DNA from: Mesorhabditis belari
Lineage: Eukaryota > Nematoda > Chromadorea > Rhabditida > Rhabditidae
Direction of reading: 5' to 3'
DNA: 64,000 bases
Assembly: GCA_958450365.1 (NCBI GenBank)
Contig: CAUEEP010000742.1
Location: forward strand, 3,268,501 to 3,332,500
This document shows positions 16,926 through 28,870 of this stretch, in pieces. The notes under the pieces were generated by a model that saw only the letters and a program-made list of their open reading frames with translations, did not search any database and was not told where the DNA came from. Both the position numbers and the translations under genes were made by a program. Within the stretch, counting starts at the first letter, position 1; each line of letters starts with the position of its first letter.

Positions 16926-18649
16926 TGCAACCTTTTTTTGCGCAACCGGTCAAGTCGTCAAGAAAGAGGAGCTCTTTGGCCTGTTAACGACCACTCACCA
17001 ACGACTTGGGCACGCCGGACGAGATATAATGTAGCATGGACTACGAGACTATCATGGGATCTCAAAAGAAGTAATCGAAATTTTTGTCAAGTTGTGCCCA
17101 GAATGCGATCTCAAAAAAGGAACACCGAAGAAAGGAATAGTCGTGAAGCCAATTGTTACAAAGGATTTCAATGAGAGATGCCAGGTGGATTTAATCGGTC
17201 TTCAATCCGTTCCCGATGGAGAATTCAAGTTTTTGATGGTCTACCAGGATCTTCGTCGTTTTGCGGGCATTGCAAAGGAAAACGCAGTGTTGAAAAAAAG
17301 TTGTCGATCATCTAATGGAAATATTCGAAACGTTTGGAGCCCCAAAAATTCTTCAGTCCGACAACGGAAAGGAGTTCGCCAACAGATTCGTAAGCTTTTA
17401 CTTTTGTGTCCTATCGAATTTCTTTATGACGCTTTATTTTGTTTGCTTTTAGGTCAAAGAACTCGTGAGCCGGTGGCCAAGCTGTCGAATAGTGTCGTCC
17501 TCGACACTCGCAGAGTCAAGGATCTGTAGAAAGAGCAAACCAGGATGTTGAGGTAAACTTTTAATAACATTAATTTTTTTGATATTTTTGGTTTAGAAAA
17601 TTCTATTGACGCAATTGACGAAGCCACAATCAACAAGATGGGCTCGAATTCTTCCGATTGTCCGATCAATGAAGAATCAACGTTATCACCGCGGCATTGG
17701 GCGATCACCTTACGAAGCAATGGTTGGCTTTTTGGTATTATTGTTTATTTTTGTTGTTTAGTTTGGTCGAAAAATGCAAGTTGGGTTTCTTGATACAATT
17801 GCACTATCGAATGCCGAGCGAAGCATCGACGACAACGAAGAAGATGTACGTTTTCTATTTCTTTTTTTAATTAGGGCTTAGGTTCCTGATCAAGAAGATG
17901 TGAAAATCATCGATTGGAGTGAAACGATTCGGGGCGCAATCACAGACAATCCAATATTTTTTCCGGAGACAGATGACGAAGAAGATGCTATTGCGAAAGA
18001 AAAAGAAGGAGGTATTTTAAAAGTTTTTATTTCTTAATTAACTTTTAATTATTTTAGATTTTGTTCAACGGGACAAAGAAATTTAGCATCATCGCAATGG
18101 AGCGGCTCTTAAACAACAGAAACAGGCCGAAAAGATGCTCGAAAAATCTAAAAAGAGGTTGGTTCGATACTTATTTTAGTTTTGGGTTTATTAATTTTTA
18201 AGCTAGTGTTTAGATTTGGTGCTGTTGATGTCGAACAAACGGTTCGTTTGCCAATCGATGCAGTGGATCGTCCGAAAATCGGCCATTCAACGCTCTTCGG
18301 TATCGTCATGGAAGAAAACCAGGGATTCTATCAAATCGGCACCGCCAACGGTATTCTACGTTATTCTAATTAATTTTTCAAAGATTAGATTGACAAGGAA
18401 TCAATTTGAGCCCGCCAATAAGAACTTCCTTTCGTTTGAAGAAGTGCCACAAGTTGAATCAACTTTTCGAGCCGCCGTAGGATCACAATCGCTGACTGGG
18501 ACTCAAGGTAAACTTTTAAATAGTCCTATTTTAAGTTTCTTTCAGGTTACAAGCATTGCAAATGTGTGAACGGGCGATGCGCCTGGTGGAAAGCCAACCT
18601 GCAATGCAACAACCGATGCCACAAGAGCAACACCTGCAAGAATAAGTAA
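16926..18649 (+). pseudogene. Decayed retroviral-type integrase gene (KRBA2-like), several exons
   Basis: The remains keep short introns. THQRLGHAGRDIM, HGLRDYHGISKE and LCPECDLKK form the H-H-C-C zinc-binding start. CQVDLIGLQSVPDGEFKFLM and LQSDNGKEFANRF carry the first two catalytic Asp residues of an rve integrase core. RHSQSQGSVERANQDVE supplies the third acidic residue, but is reached only after a single-base frameshift near 17485. A nonsense TAG at 17032-17034 replaces the expected Tyr after DIM. The C-terminus is a Cys-rich knuckle (KHCKCVNGRC, CNNRCHKSNTC). Such integrases occur in Ginger-like and KRBA2/SCAND3-related sequences in animals; the exact element is not determined. Confidence 0.75.
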
Positions 18650-18920
18650 ATTTCAGTTTATTTTGGTATTTTAATGTTTGTTTACTTAATAAAATTTGAA
18701 ATTTAAAGCCTCAAAAGGCAAAAAAACATTCAGAGGTGATGAATGCAAAAATAGATCAAAACTAGTAATACTTGCAACTTTGCATAGAGCAAGTGTAACT
18801 CAAGCTTTCTTTTTTGAGACTTCATCGGTTAAATTTATGTTATTATTTGTCGGTATATTGAGAGTTTTATCGATATTTTGATCCTTTTTCATTGAATTTA
18901 TTATGCATTTTTATAAATTT

Positions 18921-18966
18921 GGTCATTTGGTCATTTGGTCATTTGGTCATTTGGTCATTTGGTCAT
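18921..18966. repeat. 9-bp minisatellite TTTGGTCAT, about five copies
   Basis: Perfect copies of TTTGGTCAT in tandem just 3' of the lectin gene. Confidence 0.85.
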
Positions 18967-19033
18967 CACGTCATTTTTAAAGAACTTGTCTGTGAATTAA
19001 TCATGAATATGTATTTACAGAGAAAACGATAAA

Positions 19034-21552
19034 TCAGGCGTTTCTTTTTCTTTTGCATACATAATATGGAGTGGCGCTTTTGTCTTTCACGAAATTGTAG
19101 TCGAGACCCCATGTCTTTGGCAGGCACTCTGTTTGACCTCTTGATTCTGTATTGACGATCTGAACATTTTCCTTTTCGATCAATGACAAAACATTGATCA
19201 CTTACATAAAGGATCCCCTCATCAGCATGATCCCAAGGCTCTCCGCCACACCATTCGTGCTTGAAATCGAAAGCACTTCCATCAAGCCATTTCAGTGTGC
19301 CGTTTTGCTAGAATCAGTAGGGTTAAAGTGGATCTTGTGAACAGTAAAAGCTTACAATTGCTTACAAAAGCTTACAATTGCGAATTTTTAAAAGGTGATT
19401 ATGAAAATATTGTTCTAGCTTTAACCCATTCGAAACCGCAGCGTTTTTTCTTTTTTTTTCGTCTACGGACCAAGCCCTTTTTTGACATTTTTGACTCCGA
19501 AGCAGTTTATTTATGGTTGGAAAGATGTAAGAGAGTCTCCTACATCATTTATTTTTGATGAAGAACGATTTGGATTTGACTTCAGTACTTTTCAAGATCC
19601 TATCGATTATTGTTCTTATTTTATCGACGACAATATTTTAGTAGGCGAATCTAATAAACATGGAAAAAGGAAAACAAACTGGCAGGATTTCGATGCAAAA
19701 TCTTTCAAGCTCTTCCTGGCTTCAAATGGGAATCGTCAAATTACCGAGAATTCGTGACTACTGGAGTGGATTAGGAGGATTTTCCCACATGTCCCACATT
19801 ATGTCAAGTGCAAAATTTGAATCTATTCTTCGCAACCTGCGTTTTTGTGATAATGAACTGGATCCTGCAGGAGATCGGCTTTATAAGATTAGAGCTATTA
19901 TGGAACATTTCAATGCAAAACCAGAGACTGCATTGATTCCGGGTAAATATGAAACATTTTTTTTGCCCACGTAATTTGTAGATCTGCTACAATTGGAATA
20001 TACATGTAATGCTGAAAAACAGCAAAAAAAAAGCAATTAATTGAATGAAAATAGCTCAATTAGCGCTGCAGCGAATAATCGCTGCAGCGGTCCGTTCCTG
20101 AGTTTTTGCTGCAGCGATTATTCGCTGCAGAAGTTTCGAATGGGTTAAATTTCCTACAAAATGACACCTGAAAGATAAAAATCGGTTCACTGGGGGCTGA
20201 GATCGGAGGTTATCTTACCAAACATGTAATGGTGCAAGTAAGAGTCACCGAAAAACTCACTTGAATGCCGCCAGTTATGTAGAACCCGGCATCCAAATAG
20301 TGATCACTTGATACGCAGCACAAACCTGTAACTTATGTCTCATAGCTATCACTGGTTGAATGCATTGAAAGTGACTCTTTTTGAAACGATTTTTCCTTTA
20401 AAAATGTTCATAATTTCTCTACAAAATAATTCTACAAAAGCTTCAAAAAACCCCCAATAATTCCAAAAATTGTTTGCTCTGCTCATTGAAAAACGAACCG
20501 GCAACGAAATCGTTCTCGGCCTCGCTGTGAATAGAGACCAAGTGAGCTCCCTGACTCACACAATAAGTCTCTGTATCGTCATAAAAGCTGTCGGAAAACA
20601 CCTAAAGTTCTCTCATATTATGAAAAGATTTCATGAAAATCAACCAAATATTCGTATCCAAGTTCGGGCGCATATTGCCATCCTTCTTTGCAATTAAACG
20701 GTGGTTGTTTGTGTGCTAAACAAAGGGCTTTTTGAAGGCGAAAGATCCCTCTAGTTGGTGACTGAGGCTTGGACTCGAACTCGTGATCTTTTATTGAACG
20801 ATTGCTTTACCAAATGAACCAACTGGCATCAATCCTGCTAGGTCTTATGGGAATCGCTTTGTGAAACAACCTGGATAGCAACCGAATGAATCCGTTGTCA
20901 CCGATGGATCGCGGGTTGTTGTTGTCGGGATGAACGGTGGTGCAACGCAGATGAAGCTGTTGTAAGTGGACGAATCGACAGGTTTCCACAAAAGATCCGT
21001 TGCATCCAACAGAGCTCCATCGCAAACAAAGCATCCACTCGAGTCTAAAGTTCAATTTTCATTTATTGCTTAATTCAATAATCAATTTCACAACTCACTT
21101 TTTTTGTCGAATCGTTGATAGTCGAATGGTGACTTATCAATCCACGACCATTGCCCATCATATTTCTCTGCTCCAAGCCATGACTGTGTTTTCCCGGTCA
21201 GATCTTTAAGTTTGATGTGATGTGGAGGGAAAAGAGAGAAAACTTACTAAATTGAAGCTCAGCGATTAGACTATTCTGAAAGGCGTTGTGAATCGATGGA
21301 AGATTCCCGCCCTCTCGTTGACAATACAGAAATGCCCATGCCCAGCTCTCTGCAAAGAAAATTTGCAAATTGCAGATCTCTCAGTCATGGAAACTCACCA
21401 AAATAACGAGTGTTGAGTATGCAAAGATTCAGAGCACTTGAGTAGAAATATCGCTCATCGTGGCAAGTTGTGTCAATGCGAATTGGAGCGATCGAGGAAG
21501 TAATTACAGTCAAAGAGATAAGTAAAGCAAATAGACAAAGCATTGTATTCAT
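19034..21552 (-). CDS. Secreted protein with two C-type lectin domains, 9 exons, 333 aa
   Basis: Exons 21399-21552, 21248-21349, 21099-21203, 20871-21044, 20645-20715, 20499-20601, 20261-20325, 19206-19307 and 19034-19159 join in phase. Residues 1 to about 21 (MNTMLCLFALLISLTVITSS) are a signal peptide. The first CTLD reads ESWAWAFLYCQREGGNLPSI, SWLGAEKYDG, WSWIDKSPFDYQ. A Pro/Thr linker (PPFIPTTTTRD) leads to the second CTLD, with CKEGWQYAPELGYEYL, CVSQGAHLVSIHSEAEN, TLKWLDGSAFDF, GGEPWDH and a final Cys in PYYVCKR. This two-CTLD layout is common in the expanded nematode clec family, often linked to intestine and immunity. The donor of the sixth exon (GCCG|GTTCGT) was chosen because it alone keeps phase. 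The 953-bp intron before the eighth exon holds a piggyBac element. A TATA box lies 40 bp upstream. Confidence 0.88.
19421..20148 (+). mobile_element. piggyBac-type element, non-autonomous, inside a lectin-gene intron
   Basis: The ends are TTAACCCATTCGAAAC and GTTTCGAATGGGTTAA: the TTAA target plus CCC/GGG termini diagnostic of piggyBac. The plus-strand interior (19482-19974) encodes an N-terminal transposase piece: FGFDFSTFQDPIDY, DYWSGLGGFSHMSHIMSS, FESILRNLRFCDNE, RLYKIRAIMEHFN, stopping before the catalytic Asp residues. A subterminal palindrome built on GCTGCAGCGAATAATCGCTG sits at 20067-20130. It is presumably removed by splicing of the host intron. Confidence 0.88.
20755..20828 (-). other. 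tRNA-like sequence (tRNA pseudogene or SINE head) in a lectin-gene intron
   Basis: On the minus strand an A-box-like TTGGTTCATTTGGTAAAGC is followed about 30 nt later by a B-box-like GAGTTCGAGTCC. The acceptor and T stems do not pair well, so this is not a functional tRNA. It is probably a relic or a tRNA-derived SINE. Confidence 0.35.
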
Positions 21553-21591
21553 TTTGTTATGTTAATTCATGAAAGTGAGATGAGAAAATGG

Positions 21592-21599
21592 TATTTATA
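21592..21599 (-). promoter_or_regulatory. TATA box of the lectin gene
   Basis: TATAAATA on the minus strand, 40 bp before the start codon. The short 5'UTR and good TATA fit an inducible or tissue-specific secreted-protein gene. Confidence 0.55.
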
Positions 21600-24152
21600 C
21601 TAGCTGGTGATTTCACTCTGAATATCTACATTGAACGGCTTATCAAATAGAAAAAAAAGGAGACAAAGAACCCTCTGATCTTTTCTGCTTTTTGTGTGCC
21701 CGACCCTTCACGTAAAGACTACGATTAGCAAAATGTTTCTATTTTTTGTATATTCTTTGTAAGCTTATGTGATTGTGCCGAATATTCGACACCAAATTTA
21801 AATTTCGGATTACCTTTTGTATATACAAACAATCAATTACGTTTTGTATTGCCAATTTTCGTGTAGAGCATTTAGCTCGTTTACTGAATATCTTTAACGT
21901 TTTTTGCTTTATTTAACTGTTTGTTGCCAGAATTTCACGTCTTTTTTTCATTCATACGAAAGAAATAAACTTCTTTTAAATCGAATAAAACTATTATTTT
22001 CAAGTTGATTCGTCAGATTGCACGTCAAATTTGGGAAAAAGTTTGTTGATTGTCGATCAGATATCACGATCAATTAAGGAGAAAGCATCTCTGCCTGGAT
22101 AAAAGATTCAAGAGGAAACACTCCTCGTACAAACCAATTTTATTCAGTATACGCAGGCCGACCCTATCCTGGGAAAAGTTGAAGTTGAATCAAGTTCGGG
22201 TCTCTTTTCTCTTCGATCTCTCTCTTTCATCAGAGCAAATCGATCAACAACAAGAACGCATTAGCACTTTTCTTCTAACAAATCTCTTACGCTTTTTATT
22301 CGTTAGAGATTTCTATTGATTCACCCCTCAATTTCCACAATCGATGGCCGGCTTGAGCAAGAAACTCACCGTTTTTCAATCCCCTAAACTACTTATTGTT
22401 TGCAACACCGTGAAGATTTTTGAAACTATATGAAACTGGTTAACTATTCAAAATTGGCTGTTTTGAGTAAGCCAATAATACGGATTTGTTCTTCATTTTA
22501 TCATTACCAAAATGCCAAAAGAATTGTTTTTATACTCAAAAATCATGAGAGAATCCGTTAAAAGGTTGATTTTTATCGGAATTTTTAAGCTATTCCAATT
22601 GTTTCGTTATCATCCGCGAATTACACCATAAACAGCCTCAAAGACAAGCTATATTGAAAAGAATTTGTGACGACTTTTGTTAAAAAGAAAGATTACCTTT
22701 TTTTTGAATCGTAATATTTTAACGAAAAAATTTATCAACAACATCTATGTATGCAACAACAATCTGTAACAAAATAGTGAACATCACGAAGTCGACAAGT
22801 TTGTTCTTATAGAAATTTGGAGGCCGTTGAAATCTCGTTGTAGGTTCCCTTGTCGTCAATTTTTGTCGTCTCAAAAAATTTGAAAGCCATCCGTTGCTTT
22901 CAGAAAATGACTTTGTGAAAATCAGATTCAACTCGCAAAAGAAGTCCTTTGCTTTATTTTAAACCATCCGACGAGAGACTTTAATTTTTCTTTTCGCTTC
23001 TTTTTGATCCATTGATAAGTCACCTCCTCGACGGCGTGAAATTGAGATACAAAGTCTTCTCTTTTAAGCCATTTTTACTCCTTTTTGTAGTAATTCTTCT
23101 TTTGTCATCCAATCTCGAATCGTCTTCGGGGTAACATTGGGCCGTCGAGCAGCCGCTTCCTTTGATTTCTCCTTTGAAAAACGAAAAGATTTGAGTTTGA
23201 ATGAAAATAAGTAGGCCTTTTGCTCCCAGAACTGTTGAATTCAACATCATCTAAAAAAGAAAAATTAGTAACGCAATAAAATATGAAAAACATCAGAAAA
23301 AAAAAACTACACTTTCGGGCTTACTTTTCTTATTTCGGATACGATAATTTTAGGGAAAAATAGAAAATAAGTGATACCTCAAATAAAAGACCGGTATTAT
23401 ATTCGAGGCGGTCTTCTATTTTTTTTTCAATCACTCCCTAGATCTCGTCGTCTATTCGAGGTGATCTTTTATTCGAGACCTATTCGAGAACTAGCTTATT
23501 TATTCTATTCGAAGAAATAAGGTAGTTATTTTTTTACCGGACTATTAAAGCTGTTATTTGTCGTAATTCCTTACTCTAGGCAGTTGAAAAACTAAATCAT
23601 AAAAACATTTTAAAAAAAGTGAAAAACAAAAACAAAAGTTTGAAAGTAAAGTTTACAAACTCAAAAACTTTTTTATCGGGTTTCGAAGCAATCGAAGCCG
23701 CAATCGAAGCAATCGAAGCAGATGCAGCAAATGTAATTAGAGAAGAAAAATTACATTTGAATTTTAAATTTGCATTTCTTTGCCGTATCTACTTTTTAGA
23801 ATTGCATTACCCGAGATCAACACACTCTACTCACCATAACCCCTCCCCGTTTTCGGGTAGCTGTACAGTCAAAGCTAGCTTTATTTGAAGGCATTCTTTT
23901 AAAGCCTAAAGACTCCTCTTTCAAATAGCACAAAAAGCAACCAAAACAATTAACTCTAGGCAAAGTTATTGCCCTCAAAAGTGTCTCTAGTCGTTCAAAA
24001 AAGTGTCAATCATTAAGATTTGTTCTCCATAGATGTCACTGATGATTGGAATTTGAACAAAGAAAAACGAGTAGGAGAGAAATGAAAAGTTTAACTCGTT
24101 TATAAGGATTGACTTGTGATTTTTCACTTCGTTATTTGTGTAAAGTTGTGTT
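21600..24152. other. Stretch without a confident gene
   Basis: AT-rich. It includes a plus-strand frame at 22050-22319 without motifs, a transposase fragment (listed separately), a 12-bp repeat of CAATCGAAGC type at 23688-23722, and short inverted motifs around TATTCGAGGCGGTCTTCTAT at 23400-23490 that may be a MITE relic. Confidence 0.5.
23055..23260 (-). pseudogene. Fragment of a pogo-type transposase N-terminus (helix-turn-helix)
   Basis: In one frame the minus strand reads KSKEAAARRPNVTPKTIRDW followed by MTKEELLQKG, the shape of the pogo/CENP-B N-terminal HTH (alternating Arg-rich recognition helix, then W). The preceding SKRPTYFHSN lies in another frame, so at least one frameshift has occurred. 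No DDE domain follows. It does not belong to the element at 9.6 kb by position. Confidence 0.45.
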
Positions 24153-24359
24153 ATGTTCAAAAATCTCAAACTTTTCTTTTGCATTTTGGTGTTTCTCTTT
24201 TTATTTTCTTGCACTTTTTATTGTGGCTCAAATAAAGAAGAACATAAAGTACCCAGGAAAAAAAATGGCAAAATGAACATTTTTGAGTCAAAAACTGGCA
24301 AGACAATCAAAACAAAACAAAATGAAATTAAAAAGATGAGCCAACAAATCGTCGACTAA
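24153..24359 (+). CDS. Possible small secreted peptide, 68 aa
   Basis: The frame starts MFKNLKLFFCILVFLFLFSC, an N-terminal hydrophobic segment typical of a signal peptide, followed by a Lys-rich polar tail. It has no family match known to me. It overlaps the last 4 bp of the kinase gene on the other strand. AT-rich DNA easily produces hydrophobic frames, so this could be chance. Confidence 0.25.
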   Translation: MFKNLKLFFCILVFLFLFSCTFYCGSNKEEHKVPRKKNGKMNIFESKTGKTIKTKQNEIKKMSQQIVD

Positions 24360-27300
24360 AAAAGATCAGCAATCACATTTCCATCATAATCGATCACATA
24401 TTTGCTCCATTTATTTGGGTTATTTTGAGTGACCACCAAGTATCTCCGAGTTTCGATCGGGCCGTTCAGCAACTTGTCAACCATCTCTCCCTCGATTTCG
24501 ATCAGTTTAAAAGTTGAGTCTAGACAAGAGAATTTTCGATGAATATTGAGAGAATTGGGAAAATCAAGCAGTGTCACATAGTTGTTTCCTTGATCACGAC
24601 ATTGAAGCAAAACAAGCGAGTCGGTGGGAAAACAAGATGACGTGTCGCTCTCAACGAACTCCACCTGGGCACCCAAAACGAAGCGAAGCGTCTCCAAGTA
24701 AACAGCGAATTGGGACCAAGTGTAGAGGTATTTGACCTGTTCCTCGGTTGAGCATGAGGGGTAGAACAGAGCCAGCTCATCCGGTAGATCGATGATTCTC
24801 CTTTTCTTGAATGGCCGAAACTTTTTCAGGGCACATTTAGGCAAATGGTCACAGACAGCTCGTGGAGGATTTTTCAGCTGAAAGATGTATCCTGAAATAG
24901 CCAGATTTTGCCCAATGCTTGGATTAGAGACTCTTCCTGTGACACTTTCAGAGTCGCCCAACTCGATGTACTCGTTCATTCCAAATTCGGCCTGTTTTCT
25001 GATCGATTCCTTGACTTTTTCGAATCTTTCTGATATCTGCGAGACTTCGAGTGCTTGTTCGCAGATAAAGTGAAGCTCACCATCTTCTGGTAAAGTGCAG
25101 CTCACCAGACAGATTTTCTTGTTTGCCTTCTTGTTTTCCACTTTCCATTGGCCGTAGAGTTGTCTATTGAAATCGATGCGGATGAAAGTGCAAAAGCCGC
25201 CAACTTCATCGACGAAAAGCCACTCATCTCGTGTCTGCAAGGACATAAAGCATTCGAAAGTAATTTTCTTCGATAGTAGATTTGCTTGATGTTGACGAAA
25301 CTCTTGAATCAGAATGTTTATCTGGTCGTACGATGACCAAGGCAAGAACTTTTTGCAATCAAAATGGTTGTTGTGAAGGCGAGGCCAAACTCCAAAGTAC
25401 CTTGTCCTGAAACTCACAAAGGCGTGCTCGAAAAATGTTCTCGACGGTGTCCAGTTGACCATATTTCTGTGGATTCTCTTGTTGCTTATGCCCATGAATG
25501 TAATGGCCATGCTTCTCGGAAACATCCGAGAAGATCAAATCTAGTTTTTCATAGAATTCGCATTGTTCTTCAGCGCTGAGTGTGTTCATCATCTCGTTAT
25601 ACAACTTGGGCAACTCGTAAAGATAATCTCGATATGGAGTCATGTCCAATGGATCAAATTTGACCAAGTTTTGCTCATCTTTGTAGCTTATCACCGTTGC
25701 CTTCTTGAGATCTACTTCGAGGACCGGAATTTCCTCGTTGTTCTCGGGATCGTTGAAAACAAACCACTTTGCAGCGCTGAATGTGTTCATCGCCTCCTTA
25801 TTGAACTTGGATTCATATTCATTCCGATAGACCAAGTCTTTGTAGCTTTCCACCGTTGTCTTCTTGAGATCTGCTTCGAGGACCGGGATTTCTTCGTTGT
25901 CCTCGAGATCGTTGAAACCAATTGGTCGAATGATGTTCTGCTGATGCTCTTCAATTCTTGGTTGATCAAAAGTCGTAATTCCTTTAGCCTAAAACTTTTC
26001 TTTTGTCTATTTGTGCCAACGAGAAAACCTTTTTAAAAGCCTGAATTAGCTCGAGAACCCTTTCAGCAGTTGGTCGCTCAGAGCGATTGAAATTGACACA
26101 GCTAAACAGAAAACAAAATTGAACAGAAATAAAAAGAAACCTCTGGACAATGCGTTTAATTTCATCCAAGCAATCAGCAGATACAATCTCGATGACTTCT
26201 CCCGTCCAGATTTGGCAGAACAACTCCCATTGCAAAAACCCATTTTCACTAATGTATTCTTGAAAGACAACCCTGAAATCAGCAAATAAAAGTTGCATTA
26301 AAAGACAAATTGCTATGGTTTGAAGGCTAATAGCTTTCTAAAGAGAATCGGAAACACTAACACAAACCTTCTTTCAATCAATTCCCACACCGTCAATCCA
26401 AGTGCATATACATCATTCCGTGGGGATACCTGTAGCTCATTGTTCATGATCTATATAAAAAAATCATCTTCAAAAAAGGCTACCTTGTGATTTCGTTCCT
26501 GCATTGAGCTTTGATTTGGATCACGTTGTGGAGGGCTCATGTATTTGTGTGTCCCAGCAATCGAGCCCACACAGGTCACATTCGTCTCTTTCACCAATCC
26601 AAAGTCGGCGATTTTCAGCACAAAATCCGATGTCACCAATATACTGAATTTTGTTTTATTCTCAAACTTTAAAATTGGGGACATTGCTTGTTGATAATAT
26701 TTAATTGTGATAATAATGTCCATTCAAACTACCGCAATCAGCCAGTCATTTTCCCTTCAATTCCCTCAATTTTTCAATGAATCGAATGACAAGATTCAGT
26801 CAATGACTGCAACAATCGAGGGATTTGAATGAAATGAGTGCATTTTAGAATGGGAATTAGTTCAGTCATTTTCGAGTCACAAACCACCACTCACTTGTCG
26901 GGTTTCAGGTCTCGATGAATGAGTTCCTGCTCATGAATATAATGTAGAGCATCAAAAAGTTGCTCGATCCAAATGATCACGTTTCTCATCGAATAAATGA
27001 TTTTTACATCCCGGATTACTAAATTTCAAGTTATTCTTTTGTCATCAATCAAAACCAATACCGTCCGTTAACGCTCTCCGTTCACAATATTCCATCTTCA
27101 GATAGAAATGAGACTTTTTGTCCTTCATCAACTCGCGAACTTCAATGCACTCGACAATGTTTGGATGAGAGAGCCTTTCGAGGGTTTTGCATTCTTTTCG
27201 AAAACTATCCAACTGTTTATCGGTTTTCCCAGTGAAACCGATCGTCTTCACCACATGTTTACTAAAAGGTAGAATAAAAATTTTGTGATAAGTTCTATTA

Positions 27301-27812
27301 ATCGATAATTTTATATTTTTGAAAAGTATTTGTTGTTAGCAAGTTTTCTCTTCATGAATTGAGTAGTCTGGAGCTCAAATCATGCAACTAGGAACGGGTG
27401 AGACGGTGAAGTGATCAAATTTTAGGCTTGACATTTTTTTTATGGTAAAACTAAAGTATTTTTGAAATTAGAATCAATTGCTTTTTTAGCAAGAATGATA
27501 CAAAAGTTAGAACGTTGACAATGGGTACTGCTATCTTGATTTCGAAAAAAACAACGACTGCCATCTAGACGACTGTCAAGTAGCGGACAGCAGACAAAAG
27601 CCGGAGCGCAAAGGGAGCATAATGTAATCCGGTTACGAGCTGCAGACCATTCTGCCTCCTCCACGGCGGTTGGCACCTCCACAGCCGACAAAAAGCCTTC
27701 CCAAAAGCCATAACACATACACAAACCTGCCGTCTTTATTTGTGAATAGATGAATTTGTCCAAAAGCCCCGCTGGCAATCAAAGTCGCAGCAGCAAAATC
27801 GTGCAAACTCAT
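24356..27812 (-). CDS. Protein kinase with a 526-residue unrecognised C-terminal region, 9 exons, 812 aa
   Basis: Exons 27727-27812, 27062-27261, 26895-27018, 26484-26643, 26368-26450, 26141-26272, 26029-26101, 25401-25988 and 24356-25348 join in phase. The kinase domain (residues 10-286) has the Gly loop IASGAFGQIHLF (only SGAFG, lacking the third Gly), ATP-site K34 in HVVKTI, catalytic HRDLKPDN with D132, and DFG with D150. GTHKYMSPP occupies the place of APE. NDVYALGLTVWELIE and the final NRSERPTAERV follow. All catalytic residues are present, so activity is plausible. After residue 287 comes a region I do not recognise, opening with a tandem duplication (FNDLEDNEEIPVLEADLKK, later FNDPENNEEIPVLEVDLKK). 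The organisation resembles nematode-expanded kinases with lineage-specific tails. A donor at 25400 (GTACTT) joined to an AAAAAG acceptor links the last two exons; this is the least certain junction. Confidence 0.85.
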
Positions 27813-28293
27813 TGCGGGACAACTATTGAATGTTTTTGGAATGAAGTGGCTCAATGTTTGAAATAGTTCGAGTTTTTCGGAGCTCTTGTTTCATTTTTCG
27901 ATAAGATAAGAAGAGGTCTACTTTTGGGAGTTCATGCAATGGTGAGGGACAGAAAAGTGACGAATTTTTAAATATTTGACTCATCAGCTTCGCTATGTTG
28001 AATATCAAGGATTTTTGCTTCACTTTTTGCTATTTTTTGCTTGACTTCAAATCTGATTTGAGTTTTAGTAAGTAGAAGCGATTTAGCGTCGATTGATAGC
28101 AAATTTTAACTGATTCTTTGATCGAACACATGTTTTTCCCTCGATCTGATGCTGATCACATACCCACTGGGATTGCTTTTAAAAGCTTACCGAAAAGGTG
28201 CATTTCTTTCAGGTTTGTTGTTGTCAAAACTTTGTCATTGTTTTTTTTGCAGCACGAAAACGTGACTGAAGTTGAGAAAATGTTTCTACACTA
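27813..28293. other. Stretch upstream of the kinase gene, no gene seen
   Basis: This contains the presumed kinase promoter. I see no clear motif. Confidence 0.4.
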
Positions 28294-28605
28294 GAGTGTG
28301 TTCCTTGCGAGTAAATAAGTACTCGAGTAAAATTTGCATGAGTAATCTTTACTCGATTAATCGGCGTTTTTCGTCGAGTCACTACGAGTAATCCTCTTTA
28401 CACGTCGAGTAAATCGAATATCTTTACATTTGAAGGGAATTTCCCACCAAATCAGTTAAAAGGCTGAATATCTTTAAAAGGAGTCTAAGGCTCTTGATTT
28501 TCACGCCAATTTTTTTTTTTTGCAATAATTTTCGCTAAAAGTATGGTAATTTTTTCAAAGCGTACATTTTAAAAAAGGCATTACTCGCGAGAAACACACT
28601 TTATT
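28294..28605. mobile_element. MITE with 20-bp inverted ends and possible 8-bp target duplication (hAT-like)
   Basis: AGTGTGTTCCTTGCGAGTAA near the left end faces an inverted AGTGTGTTTCTCGCGAGTAA at the right. CTACACTA flanks both sides (28286-28293 and 28606-28613), fitting an 8-bp target-site duplication as made by hAT transposons. No coding capacity is present. Confidence 0.6.
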
Positions 28606-28694
28606 CTACACTATCACGGCTATGTTCTCGGCTCGTTGACCAGTTTGGCGATCCTTTTTTCAACGATATTCATATTTGGATGTATTTGAATGTA

Positions 28695-28868
28695 CAATCG
28701 AACCTCTCTATAACGTAACTCACGGGACGGCTATGGCTTACGTTATATAGAGGTTTACGTTATATAGAGTGCCGTTTTATATAGCTTAACGTCGGCCGGG
28801 ACCGGTCACGCCTTACGTTCTAGAGAGGTTTACGTTATATCGAGGTTCGTTATAGAGAGGTTCGACTG
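28695..28868. mobile_element. Foldback MITE with CGAACCTCTCTATAACG ends, 174 bp
   Basis: The ends are CAATCGAACCTCTCTATAAC and the inverse of CAGTCGAACCTCTCTATAAC, flanked by TA. The interior repeats TTACGTTATATAGAGG-type units in both orientations. A shorter relative lies at 49316-49415. The termini resemble pogo/Tigger-type ends. Confidence 0.7.
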
Positions 28869-28870
28869 TA

